In this document: positions 47,399 through 58,913 of the stretch, one piece after another
Numbering within the stretch: the first letter of the stretch is position 1
Layout of the letters: each line of letters begins with the position of its first letter
NCBI GenBank assembly: GCA_036571765.1
Contig: BROE01000011.1
Location: 1,077,344-1,141,343, forward strand
DNA from: Plecoglossus altivelis
Lineage: Eukaryota > Chordata > Actinopteri > Osmeriformes > Plecoglossidae
Length of the DNA: 64,000 nt
Reading direction: 5' to 3'
Program-made: the position numbers and the translations under genes
The notes under the pieces: generated by a model
Database searches by the model: none
Seen by the model: the letters and a program-made list of their open reading frames with translations, nothing else
Told to the model about the DNA's origin: nothing

Positions 47399-50382
47399 AT
47401 GTCGCTGGTGGACCTAGGTAAGCGTCTGCTGGAGGCGGCCCGTAAGGGCCAGGATGACGAGGTCCGAACCCTGATGGCCAATGGTGCGCCCTTCACCACA
47501 GACTGGGTAGGAGACTGTTTATTGTCACCAGAGACTGTTTAATATCGCCACAAACTATATAAGAGACTTTCCAATATCACCAGAGACTGTTTAGTATCAC
47601 CACAGACTGGGTAAGAGACTGTTTAATGTCACCAGAGACTGTTTAGTATCACCACAGACTGGGTAAATGACAGTTAACAATATGTGTCGGTATGCAGTTG
47701 TTTGGGTTAAATTGTCTTGAGTTCCAAACCAGCGAGGCTGGTGCCAGCTTAATAGTACAGTGGCCCTTCTCAGCCCATTTCTGTTTTATAAGTGCTCCAG
47801 CAAGTTACAGAGGAAATTATGTTTTACATTTTAAAAATGTGAAGGTGTCGGTATCGGCCATTAGAAATCAATTTGCCTTGTTGGCTGAAAAAAAACCCCA
47901 AAACAAAATATCATGCTGTCAGAGTATTTTGGTGGTGAAAGTCCGGAGTCTTTCCTTATCTTACATAATTGTCTTCAGCCTGTCTTTGCAACATTTGAAA
48001 CTTTCTAAGCACCATGTCCCCCTCTCACCTCCAGTTGGGGACGTCCCCCCTCCACCTGGCGGCCCAGCACGGCCACTACTCCACAGCTGATGTGCTGCTC
48101 CGAGCGGGCGTCAGCAGGGATGCCCGCACCAAGGTGGACAGGACCCCTCTGCACATGGCCGCGGCCGAGGGACACACGCTCATCGTGGAGCTGCTAGTCA
48201 GGGTGTGCAGTCTGGAGAGGATTGTGTGTGTGTGTATGAGAGAGAAAGAGAGACATAGAGCATGCACAAGAGAGAGGGGGGAGGGGGATAAACAGTAGGA
48301 GAAGTATACAGGACTTTGATAAGCATTTGAATAATGTTTCTCTACTTCTATCCTCCCTTTCTCCTTCTCTTCCCCTTCATCACCTTCTCCCCCCCTCCCC
48401 TCATACACACACCTCTGCTTCCCTTTTACCTCTCTTCTCTTCATCTTCCTCCTCCCCTCGCTTCTATTCTCTCCTCCGCTCTCCCCCCCCCCCCCCTCCT
48501 CCAGAGCGGCGCAGACATTAACGCCAAGGACATGTTGAAGATGACGGCGCTGCACTGGGCGGCGCAGCACGGCCACCAGAGCGTGGCCGAGATGCTGGTG
48601 AAGAACGGCGCCGACGTCCACGCGGTGTCCAAGTTCGACAAGACGCCGTTCGATATCGCCGCCGACAGCCAGAACGCTGACCTCATGCTGCTGCTGCAGG
48701 TCAGGAAAGAGCTGGGAAGAAAAAGGGAAGCACTTCCTGGGTCAAAGTTTGTGTCAAGATGCTGATTGGGCGTGTGTTTTGTGGGGACATGTACCTGTGT
48801 GTGTGTAGGAGGGCATGCAGAACCAGGTGAACCTGAATGAGAGCAGCACCACCTCCTCCCCCCAGTTTATCATCCAGGGCATCCCTGGACTACAGGGAGG
48901 TGTGGTCAACCTGGCAGACCTCATTAACAGGGCCAATGCAGGTACACACTCGCGGATACACACACACGCAGCCCCGTACACACACGCACACAGCCCTGTA
49001 CACACACAGCCTCGTACACATACACACACGCGCATTACTGCACACAACAGCCTCAAGCATTGATTTGTTTTTAAGCATCACTTCCCCTCTTTATGTTTGT
49101 GTGCGTGTAGTCGAGTCGGAGGACACCATCGCTGCCAGCTCCCTAGACCCCAGCATCCAGCGTGTGGTTACCGAAGGAGGTCAGAGGGTCATCACCATAG
49201 TAACAGACCAGCATGGCAACCTCCAGACTACTGGCGGGCTGGGTCAGCAGTTCTTCCTCACCATGCAGAATGGACAGCAGAGTAAGTACATAGAACATTT
49301 TTATAGAACAGCGTGAACATGCCTTAAACATGCCTGAATCACATAACAGTGACCTGATCACCATGCTGAATAGACAGTAGTGTAAGAACAAAGAACACCC
49401 CCAGAACATGCCCAGTACACGTCTAAAACACACCTAGAACATTCCCATAATATGTCTAAAACACGCTAAAAACATGCCCAGAACACGTCTAAAACAGGCA
49501 TAGAACATGATACACAGAGAAATGATCACCATGCATAACGGACAGCAGGATAAAAACATACAGCATACTTGTCGCATCCTGGCTGCATCCATCCTGTTGC
49601 ATCCATCCTCTGTGCTGGTGTGCATGCTGTTAACCATCCTCCAGCTTTGCTTTCCTGCTTTTGAAATGCTTGCTCATTGGTTGACTTTTGCAGTGTTGGC
49701 GGTTCCAGCCAATCAGGTGACAGAGGAGGTGGTGGAAGACGATATCCAGCCGCCGCCCGCCCGCAAACGGAGGCTGGAGTCCTCATCCAATCACACGGAC
49801 TCTGGAGACACAGTGAGTGATGAGACAGACGGTGATTCTGTCTTTCCTTTCACTCTCTCTCTCCCTCCACCCTTCCTGTCTCTCCTCCCTCCTCTAACTT
49901 GATCTCTCTTGATCTATCCTTCCCCTCCCTCCCTCCCTCTCCTTTTTCCCCATCCCTCTGTCCCTTGTCTGATCCCCTCCCTCCCTCCTCTGCCTCCTAC
50001 CTCCTCCCCCCTGCAGGAGCTGCTGCAGAAGCAGCTGCAGGAGGCCAACAGGAAGGCCCACGAGTATCGCCAGCAGCTCCACAGGAAAGAGCAGGAGGCC
50101 GAGGAGTACCGCGTCCGTCTGGAGGCCATGTCCCACGGCCACACCAACGGCAGAGCATCCCCTGGCCTGGAGGAGGTGGTCCTGGAGGAGGAGGAGGAGC
50201 TGGAAGAGGAGGTGGTGGAGGAGGAGCTTGGAAGCGTCCAGGTGGAGCCGGCTGACGGCCAGGAGGAGATGGTGCTGCTGCACGACGGGGCGCTCGTTCT
50301 GAAGAGCGGACCGGGGCTGGACTGCGGCGGGGAACAAGTGACGCTGGTGGAGACCACCTGTGGGGGCGAGGACGGCTCCTAA
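47399..50382 (+). CDS. gabpb2: GA-binding protein beta-2, ankyrin-repeat subunit
   Basis: Transactivating partner of the ETS protein GABPA; binds through ankyrin repeats and dimerises through a C-terminal coiled coil in the nucleus. Exons: 47399-47506, 48035-48202, 48505-48699, 48809-48941, 49111-49281, 49694-49812, 50017-50382. Phases close to 419 aa (human 448). Residues 1-157 contain the ankyrin repeats (LGKRLLEAARKGQDDEVRTL, TSPLHLAAQHGHYSTADVLL, TPLHMAAAEGHTLIVELL, TALHWAAQHGHQSVAEML, TPFDIAADSQNADLMLLL). The middle holds a Gln/Thr-rich activation region (VITIVTDQHGNLQTTG) and a basic PPPARKRRLE nuclear signal. The coiled coil starts ELLQKQLQEANRKAHEYRQQL, followed by a Glu-rich tail. 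GABPB2 rather than GABPB1 is chosen mainly from its neighbours. Confidence 0.93.
47495..47672 (+). repeat. Minisatellite built from the GABPB2 exon 2 splice donor
   Basis: Diverged units of CACCACAGACTGGGTAAGAG and ACTGTTTAATATCACCAGAG. The first unit contains the authentic exon/intron border (47506/47507); two later units repeat it at 47610/47611 and 47662/47663. Confidence 0.85.
49287..49560. repeat. Imperfect tandem in GABPB2 intron
   Basis: Repeated AGAACATGCC and CTAAAACACG segments with variable spacing, between exons ending 49281 and starting 49694. Two longer segments, each sharing ATCACCATGC, AATGGACAGCAG-like sequence and GTAAGAACA-like sequence, look like decayed copies of the end of the upstream exon (49257-49290). 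Confidence 0.65.
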
Positions 50383-50629
50383 CGCCTGGAGGCTCGAGGG
50401 AGGGAGGGAGGAAGAGAGGGAAGGACTGGAGGAGGAGGAGGAGGGAAATCGTAAACACGGACTCAGGCTACTCAAGGAAAGCCTATACCTTTTTGTCGCA
50501 GTTCTTTATCCTTTATTATTTCCTTCCTTGTTTCACTCCTTTTATGTACAATAGCTTTACTTCCTTCTCTGGTTACTATGATTGTTATTATTATTATTAT
50601 TGTTGAGTTCGAGGTCAAAAAGGACTTTA

Positions 50630-50635
50630 AATAAA
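50630..50635 (+). terminator. AATAAA polyadenylation signal for GABPB2
   Basis: Canonical hexamer about 250 bases after the TAA stop, in GACTTTAAATAAAGGAAGTG. It is preceded by a (TTA)n stretch and followed by a GT-rich segment. Confidence 0.65.
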
Positions 50636-51152
50636 GGAAGTGACTGACCGGTCTTCCTGTGCGTCACACTAGTTGCCTGGGAAACGTCTGTGCTTCCTGG
50701 AGAAGGTGGGCTGTTAAGCAGAAATATTTTTGCATGGAGCCAATCACGTGGGTCTGCTGATGACGTGTAGTGAGGGGGCGGGACTACGAGATGGCAGGTG
50801 TGTTTATTCTGACCAGGTGTAGTAATTAATGGCCACAGGCGTGTTGATTAATGCTCAAGTTTGTTATTAATGGCTTATCTTAGCTCCTCTCCCTCTGTCC
50901 TCCCTCCGTCCACCATCTCTCCTCTTCCTTCTCTCTCTTCACCTTCCCTCCCCTGTCCTCCCCCTTTCCCCAGCATCTTCTCGCTCCCCCCCTGGCAACA
51001 ACTTATCTCTCAGGCTGTCTCACACCCTCAACCCCCCCATGCTTCCTTCAATTCACCATGACCACGATGATAGTATTTTTATATGCTCAGTAAGCCTTTT
51101 TTATGTACATATAAAATTGTATTTTTGTATATGTATGGTTGGGATGTATTCT

Positions 51153-51155
<3 letters not shown>

Positions 51156-51198
<43 letters not shown>
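51156..51198. repeat. (TG)n microsatellite
   Basis: About 20 uninterrupted TG units, roughly 0.5 kb downstream of the GABPB2 poly(A) signal. Confidence 0.95.
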
Positions 51199-51200
<2 letters not shown>

Positions 51201-52667
51201 GATGATAAAAGTGCCCATTTTAGCCATGCTTGTCTCACGCACCAAATGTCTTTCAGGGACATGTCTGTCTCGCCACCTCTCCTGTTCCTGCTCCAGTCTT
51301 TCTCTAACGAGCAGCGAAACAAACTTGCTTTCTTGAATGAACTCTGACCCTTCCAAAAAAAAAGTCCTAACACTTGGCCTGACGTCACGCTCATGGACGC
51401 GTCGGCTGAATGAATTGGGGAGTTGGTTTGTCTTGTGTCGCCTGTTTGGCCTGCAGTTTCTCGTGTTCTCCTGCAGGGGCCGCCACCCTGCTGGCAGAGC
51501 GTGTGTGTTGGCGCAGAGCTGAGGGGAGCTTCCTATCACCAGGAAGAGAAGTGAGGGCGGGTGAGAGGCAGAGAGCTGTGTCGTTGCTGATAACACACGT
51601 CAATGCTTTATTAAACACATTCCTTTTTGTAACTGCGCCTGTTTTGACCTCTTCCTTACACCTGCTTCTTTGACTGTTGTCTGAAATGAGAATTTTCTAA
51701 TAAAAGGAACTTCACATCCCCAAAACACAGAGACGTTCTCTTCTGGAACGTATAGAGAATAGAGGAATTTAAACAAGGGTACTCTTGTACAGGACGGTAG
51801 CGTGCGGTTAAACTCGGGACGTGATTTTGATTTAGTTTTCACGTCCTTGATTTTTGATTGAGCAAATGTTCTGTGAAAGAGCTCCACTCATCCTGAACAC
51901 CCCCCCACCCCCCCCGGAGGAGCCAAGACACAGCAATGGCGGGAAGGTAGCAGGGAAGAAGACAGCAGAGGAGGGTTAAGGAGAGGAAAGGTGAGAACTC
52001 TGGGGGGTGGGGGAGGGGGGTAGGAAAAGGGGGGAGTACAGGAGGACAAGGTAACGACAAAAGCCCTCTGGTTTATTGTCTCATGTCAGGAGGAGTGTTC
52101 TGTTGGAATTGATTCTGAATCCCTGGACTGAATAGGAAGATGATTCGTGAAAGGGGGTAATTGGATTGAATGTCACGCTTAATAGCACGTTGAATCAAAC
52201 TGGAATTTGATTTCTTCACGTTGGAAATTGGGGCCGCATGCTGAATCAAAGCTCTGCAGATAGCAAACGGACGGATCCTGGTTAGGCCCACCTGGAACCG
52301 GGTGGAAAGTTGCTGTTGTACCGAACACATTTCCCTTTTGGGGTTGGTGACCTCACAGCTCATCTTGTTCAAACGTAACCTGGCAGGGTGGCATTATTGG
52401 GCTTGTTTGCAGACTTGTGAACAAGGGGAGGTCGTTGGAATCGGACGAGGTCTGACAAGGTGGTAGGAGGGGACACAAGGTAGGAGAGACGCATGTTATT
52501 AGCGAGAAGATGCTGTTTGGGGCCATTGTGATGGAAAGGCTCTCTAAAAATGTCACGAATGCTTGTTTAAGCAGTACTTTTAGACAGTTATTTAATGAGC
52601 TCAATAAGTCATGTCTATCAAGAAAGGCACTCCTCTAGAAACAGAAAAGGGGAACAGCTGGCAGAAC

Positions 52668-52924
52668 TTAACCTTCGTACTCTCTGGGGGTCAGAATGAC
52701 ACGAAACTATGTTCAACGCACACACGCACACCCGCAATGAGACATTTAGATTGTATGTGCTTGATTGAATTCAGACAAAACTAAATCTTTCCGATTCATG
52801 TGCATACTGCCCAAGCACAGGGTGAACATTTTATTAACCTGCTTTATTTCAGAGATGAAGGTGGGGTCTTTTTGACCCTTAGGACAGGGGTTGTTGCAGA
52901 ATGTGAAGAGAGCAAGAGGGTTGC
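52668..52924. mobile_element. piggyBac-like MITE, copy 1
   Basis: Starts with TTAACCTTCGTACTCTC and ends with GAGAGCAAGAGGGTTGC, where the right TTAA has decayed. The inside is non-coding and aligns by eye along its whole length, in inverse orientation, with the element at 56735-56986. Shared segments include GGGGGTCAGAATG, CATTTAGATTGTAT, TGCTTGATTGAA and CCTGCTTTATTTCAG. Confidence 0.75.
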
Positions 52925-53074
52925 TAAGATCGCGAGATTCGTTAAAAAAACTAGTCAAATACGTCAGCAATCCTGGAGTTACATTGTGTAGGCCCAATAA
53001 ATTCTAGACTCTGTAAACATATCCGGATTTCTACTTCACATCATTCACACTGCTCCTCTTATACACAGAGAGGG

Positions 53075-54300
53075 GACAAGAAGGAAGTGTGAAAAGGAGG
53101 GGTAGGTGAGTGTGTTGGTGGAGGGAGGGATAGGAGGGTGAATGGACAGAGTGGGAAAGAGAATGAATGGTAGGGAGACAGAAAGAGTTGGAGAGAGTGA
53201 CATAGGTGGTTGGTGGGTTTGAAAGGCAAGTGTCAAAGTATGTGATGAACTGCCAGTGTGTCTATAAGGGATTGATGAGAGTTATCGATCTTCGCTGAGG
53301 CCTCAAGACGAGAAAGAGAGAGTGATGGCGACATAGAAAGATGGAAAGAGATGAAGAAAGGGGGAGAGGGGCCGGATGACAAATACAGGCAGAGGAGAGG
53401 AAAAGAGGGGAAGAGACACAGAGGGCAAAAGAGAGAGGAGATGGAGAGAGAGAGACCAAATGGAACTGTCAGCTTGCCTCCATGGGGTGAAGGAGTGTTT
53501 GTCATCGTCACAGTGACAGGAGCTGAAAGAGACAGATTAAAGAGATTCTTTAGATTCCATCCTGAAACCATACACTTCATTTCTGGTCTTCTCTCCTGCG
53601 TTTGGCCATGCAGACATAGAGAGAGAGAGAGCGTGAGCGAGAGCAAGAGAGAGAATATGATTAAACATGTAAAGGGTAAAAAAACCTAAGTAGACATAAA
53701 GATAATTTCTCGCCTGAGTTAAAAAAAACAAGATAGAATGTAAGAGTGTGTGTGTGTGCACATGTGTGTGTGTGTGTGTGTCAATCTTCAGATGTGAGAG
53801 CTGCCTATGCAATCCCAGTCTGTGATGGAGGGGCCTTGCAGGTCAAGACAATAACAGTCTTTCTGCTCTTCAATCTCTGGTTCCTCACCAGTATACTGAT
53901 CCACACCATCTGAACTAATGGAAGAGAGAGAGGGAGAGTTGGAGGTAGAGAGAGAGGATGAAGAGGAGACCAGCAAAGAGAGACAGAGAAATAAAGAGAC
54001 AGAGAAAGTAAAATACCTGGAGCGAGAGTGAGACATAGAGAGGAAGAGAAAGAAAGAGATAGGTAGGTAGGTGGAGAAAGAGGGAGATGGAGAGCAAGCA
54101 AGAGGATGGCGGGGTACAGCGAAAGAGAGGGGTGGAGAGAGAGTTCATGAAACACTTGGTGTGAGAGATAAAGAGTTGTATAGAGAAAGAGAGAGAAAGG
54201 GATGGAGAGAGAAGGAGGGATAGAGAGAGGTATCAAGAGAAAGAGAGAAAGAGAGGGAGAGAGAGAGAGAGGGAGAGAAAGCAAGAGAAGCTGGAGTGTG
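53075..54300. repeat. Purine-rich (GA-rich) block
   Basis: The plus strand is dominated by GAGA/AAAG/GGAG sequence, for example 53295-53455, 53615-53660 and 53925-54290. It produces Ser/Leu-rich spurious frames on the minus strand. One non-repetitive island at 53788-53914 is described in findings. Confidence 0.8.
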
Positions 54301-56734
54301 ATTTCTTGGAGATGGGAACAAAGTAATTAGCCCTCAGCCTGCCCTGAGGGAACCGCTCCAGCGAGAGCACCGGCCCTGTCCGATAAGGCCCTGTTCCCAC
54401 GACGACGCTCCTCCACGCAGCCTGGCCTGGGGGAGCCAATCAGAGCCTGGGGAAGTTTGTTCTTAAGTAGCAGGAAGTGATGAACACAGAGCAACAAGCG
54501 CTCACAGGTCAGCAACAGCTGAAAAGCTCTTCTCTGGAATAAGAATTCAAATGAAATTGTTTCTCCTCCAGGGAGTGTAAGAGAGGGCAACTGCTTAAAA
54601 GAAGCTTTCAAGCTAAATACGTTACACAAAACTACCAATATAGGTCTATTATGGCACCTCCAAGTGATCTTGTGGTAAACTTGTTAAATACTTTTTTGTT
54701 TGTTAATTATGTTTAGGAAGGTGTTATTATTCTGTGGTTGGAGTTTTCCAGAAGTCAGATGGATGGCTGGTGCAGTGGTGGGGACAGGAGAAGGAGAAGA
54801 GGGGTGGGTAGAATGGGGGAGGAGAGGAGAAGAGGGGGGAGGATGGGGGGGATAGGAGAGGAGAAGAGAGGGAAGGTGAGAAGGTCAGCAATGCATCATG
54901 GTAACAGCAGGCAGGAAGATGTTCTCCGTATATCTGGAGATGGACTCTGCAACTGTCAGGACCTGTGGGGGTCGCTGCAGGTGTGTGTGTGTATTGGGGG
55001 GCAGGTTTCTTGGCAATGGGGGTTGAAGTAAACACAGTCACAGTACGGGCTCAAGCCCTTAACAAACCTCTAGAGTGTATCTGGCTCACGCCACAGACGT
55101 GTTTCTGGAGTCACAGTAGCCGCCACAGCGTGAGAGTGATGCCTTGCCTGTGTTTTGACGCATCGGTCTCTGTTGCTCTGTCACACGAGTCAGCTCCATC
55201 GCCGTGCTTCTCAACTGTTGGTGTGAACTGGCAGGCAGCTGCTGAGTGCTGGGTGGCATCTAAGTGACGTGCTGTTGTGGTTTTGGATTTACTGTTGTGT
55301 GTGTGTGGTGTTTGCTTGTCCTTTTTGTTTGTTTCCCATTCGATTGAATCCAATGGGCTTTATTGAAAGGAAAGGACAAATGTTCCTATTGCCAAAGCAA
55401 CGGTGGAACTCTGTCGGGGAACTCTGTCTTTCTCTCTCCTTTCATCATCTCTGTGTGTGTGTGTGTGTGTGTGTCATGTGTGTGTGTGTGTGTGTACATG
55501 TACATGTACACACGTGCTCTATCCACGTGCTCTCTAACTCTATCTCCCTCTCTCTCTCGGCAGAGAGACAAGAGACGTGGAGGGACATGGGCGAGAACGC
55601 CACAACAACTACATCCATTGACAGAGACATGTCAGGACTGCTCCATACAGCATGAAGTCCCTTAATCTCTGACACCTTGTCTCACCCTCAGCTGAAATAC
55701 CCCCATCTGGTAATTACGTGGTACCTTAACAATCCTTATAACCCTTAACAACCTTAACAAGCCTTACTGAGCGTTACCAAGCTGTAAGGCGAACAAGCCC
55801 AGTTGGCAGCGTGGCAGCAATGCTGCGTTAGGGCTATTACTGTTTGTCTGATGGAGGCTGTGGCCTCGGTTGGGTTATGTTGATGTGGTACTCCTTATCC
55901 CTCCCTCCCATACACACAGGCCTCACACGCATGGCTCACCCCTCTCCTTGTACAGGACCCACACACACGTCAGCATGGCCTTGCTGTGTTGTTGACTTGG
56001 TGATTCTGCTAGACTGGGTCTCTGCTGCATCCCACAGATGGTTTCCACCCGCTCCAACTGTAGCAGTGCCAGTCATTTTCCAGGGTTTCATTAACATGAC
56101 CACGGTGGTGTCCTCAGAGATAGAGATGCTGTGTACGTTTGGTCGGTGCTAAAGCATCTATTATCATAAGCGCAACAAGACCACGAGTAGAGTCACATTT
56201 AAAAGATCACTTTCACCTCTGTTTTATCCAGTTTTTTCCCTCCCTATCTGTTTCTCCTACCTTTTCTGTCTCTATGTCTCTCCTGCTCTCTCCCTCTCTC
56301 TCTCCCTGTCTTTCTCTTCCTCTCTCTCTCCAACCTATGTGTGGGTGAATAACAGCAAGAAGGAACACCAAGCCACATTCAGGAACTTTATTTCTTTAGA
56401 AAAACGAATAAATGGGCTTAAAAAGAGACTTGGCAGGTGTGGGAGAGTAGGCAGGCATGTGTGGGCACACAACAGACAGTGATAAAGAGAAATGTTTCCA
56501 ACATTCTCCATTGTAACCTAACAGCACTTGAGTATGGTAAACAGTTGATGTGGAGTTAGACTCAGTGAAGAGGCTAGAATAGTGAAACATGAACTGAGGT
56601 TGGGGAGGAGAATACAATACCGCAATTCCCATCAGCCACCTCTTCTATGCACCTGATCTGATCACCATATCAATAACACACTTGATCCTCATCAGCTAAG
56701 CCAACGTATAACTCAGGCTGGTCAGATGCCTGCT

Positions 56735-56986
56735 TTAACCCTTATGCTCTCTTCGTTTTCTTCAACTCACCTTGTTATAGGGTCAAATGGACCCCACCTT
56801 CAACCCTGAAATAAAGCAGGCTAACTTAGTTTTTAACCTGTACCGTTTTGGGCACAGAAATATGCAATCAGTTTCGTCTGAGTTCAATCAAGCATATACA
56901 ATCTAAATGCCTCATTGTGGGTGTGCTGTGTGCCTTTAACACCATTCTGGGCCATTCTGACCCCCGAAGAGAGCGCAAGGGGTTAA
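56735..56986. mobile_element. piggyBac-like MITE, copy 2 (inverted relative to copy 1)
   Basis: Flanked on both sides by TTAA (56735-56738 and 56983-56986), the piggyBac target-site duplication. Inverted ends are TTAACCCTTATGCTCTCTTC and, from the other strand, TTAACCCCTTGCGCTCTCTT. At 252 bp it is non-coding and non-autonomous. Confidence 0.8.
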
Positions 56987-57034
56987 AAACATCCTCACCA
57001 AGCCCTCCTCATCTCCTCTACTCTTCCCTTCTCA

Positions 57035-57160
57035 CATCTCCTCTACTCTCCCCTTCTCACATCCCCTCTACTCTCCCCTTCTCACATCCCCTCTACTCTC
57101 CCCTTCTCACATCCCCTCTACTCTCCCCTTCACACATCCCCTCTACTCTCCCCTTCTCCT
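57035..57160. repeat. 26-bp CT-rich minisatellite
   Basis: About five copies of CTCTACTCTCCCCTTCTCACATCCCC, nearly identical. Confidence 0.93.
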
Positions 57161-58409
57161 ATCCAAGCACCACATTGACTGAGGTCTAAGAAGTCCAGCA
57201 GAGACCCTGGGACACCCTCTGCATCCTGTCTCCTGCTTGATCTCTCTTACCGACTTTACTCATTCAGTCATGCTTGTTCTCCCTTTGAGTTAAACCAAAG
57301 AACATCTACAGTTGACAGGGTGGTCTTTGAACTTTGAAACACGCATGTTTAGTTTTTGGAGATTTTCCTTCTGACTCCTGTTTCTTGCCTCCTGTCTAGC
57401 CTGTATCTGTCTGGAGGAGGTGTTTGCCTGAGGTATCTTTCATTTTCCTCTGACCCTCTGTCTTCTGTGTCTTTCCTTCTCTGATAGTTTCAGGCTGGTT
57501 CTGGGTGCTGATGTGTGCTCGCGTGAAGCCCACTGTGACGTTGCTTGCCATAGAAATAACATTGGATCTGTCCCAAGCACATGTAATCACACTGAAGCAA
57601 TGTATGTGTGACATGGAAACAACAAAGACCAAAATAGACGTTTGTGTCCCACGTGATGGAAGTTCTCCGGAGTTGGGTGGAGAGGAAGTCCTTTAAAGGG
57701 GGTACAGGTCTGACGTGTGTCTCCTGTCATGCCAGCTGTCACCGCTGTGACAGCTGTGATAGGATGGGAGGGCGAAAGGGAGGGAGGAGGAGGAGGAGAG
57801 TGCTGGGGAGAGGAGAGAAAGAAGAGGAGAAAATTAGGGAGAGAGTGGTGAGAGAAGGGAAGGGGAAGGAGAAAAAAGCAGACAGTAGGAGAGGAAAAGG
57901 GAGGGAGGAGTGGGGGGGAGAACAGAGGAGAGTAAGACATATTGAGGCAGGTCTTAGTTAAAGGGATGAGAAGAGTGCTATTCCTGCAGACATGGCTAAC
58001 TGGTTCCTCTGAGATACAGAGCTCAATCACCTACAGCAGACTGCATCACACTCAACACCATAGCATTCTACTACACATATTGTACATTGCATCAGACTTG
58101 CTGTTTGCTGTTGATTGCTTGCTGTTCATACTTCACAACACTTTCCACCATCATAAAACATCCACAGAAGGATAAATATACACCATCCTATATACATTAT
58201 CATCACATAAAATATCACACTATACATACATACTATATATATGAATACATATACAACATTAGTGGTGACCAAGAAATATTGAGGAGCACAGGTGGGAAGC
58301 CAACCCATGGTATCATGCTATTTGACATTATCTGGCTACCTAGCTCGTTTGCTGTTGAACTCAAACGGTGGAATGACTGTGACAACACATAAACCACACA
58401 CTGCTCTTG

Positions 58410-58575
58410 AATATCCTCCCCTCTGCACGTTCCCACGTCTCCCCGTGGTCCCCCTCCCCTCTGCGCGTTCCCACGTCTCCCCGTGGTCCCCCTCCCCTCT
58501 GCGCGTTCCCACATCTCCCCGTGGTCCCCCTCCCCTCTGCGCGTTCCCACGTCTCCCTGTGGTCCCCGTGGTCCC
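58410..58575. repeat. 38-bp minisatellite with internal inverted repeat
   Basis: About four copies of a unit containing CGTTCCCACGTCTCCCCGTG and GTCCCCCTCCCCTCTGCG. Each carries the CCACG / CGTGG inverted pair and a CACGT core. Confidence 0.93.
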
Positions 58576-58907
58576 CCTCACTCACGCTGCCTTTACTCAA
58601 CTTGTTAGCAGCACCACTGATCTCCTCTAGTTCCAATATCGCCGTTAGCATAACAGTCTATCTGGACTAGGCTACTTAACTAGCCCTTAAAAAAGGAAAA
58701 CAGAAGTCAGGAAAAAAGACTTATTGGATTACATCTTTTGCCTCTGTTGAACAAAATGTTGTTCAAAAGAAGAGAGAACATTTGTAGAAATTATAATGAG
58801 ATTTGGTCATGATTAGTTTAAACTCATTTCACTTTTTCAAATTTTATATCTGCCTCCCTTCTAATAAACAGAGGAGCAACCTTTTCTTGCTCTATGGACA
58901 GAAGCAG

Positions 58908-58913
58908 TTTATT
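58908..58913 (-). terminator. Minus-strand AATAAA, candidate cortexin poly(A) signal
   Basis: TTTATT on the plus strand, about 770 bases past the cortexin stop. A second candidate is at 56388-56393. Confidence 0.4.

Larger units (their letters stand above)
50636..53787. other. Intergenic DNA after GABPB2
   Basis: No gene is supported. Contains CT-rich DNA (50885-51000), a long TG run (51156-51198), CCCC/GGGG-rich patches (51900-52030), a piggyBac-like MITE (52668-52924) and the start of a GA-rich block (53075 onward). Confidence 0.6.
53915..58907. other. Repeat-rich DNA, possibly cortexin 3'UTR and flank
   Basis: No gene is supported. Holds GA-rich DNA to 54300, TG runs (55452-55496), a second piggyBac-like MITE (56735-56986), a 26-bp CT-rich tandem (57035-57160) and a 38-bp tandem (58410-58570). 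A minus-strand AATAAA at 56388-56393 could end a long cortexin 3'UTR. Confidence 0.5.

Noticed and set aside
53805..54284. 159-codon Ser/Leu-rich minus-strand frame resembling a membrane protein
   Set aside because: Translation of GA-repeat DNA; only the final non-repetitive 127 bases were kept as a separate exon candidate, in another frame.
57840..57961. Arg/Glu/Lys-rich frame
   Set aside because: GA-rich low-complexity DNA, no domain.
58353..58651. Gly/Arg-Trp-Glu-rich minus-strand repeats (TWERAEGRG units)
   Set aside because: Translation of the 38-bp minisatellite; 38 is not a multiple of 3, so three frames are read in turn, as expected for non-coding DNA.
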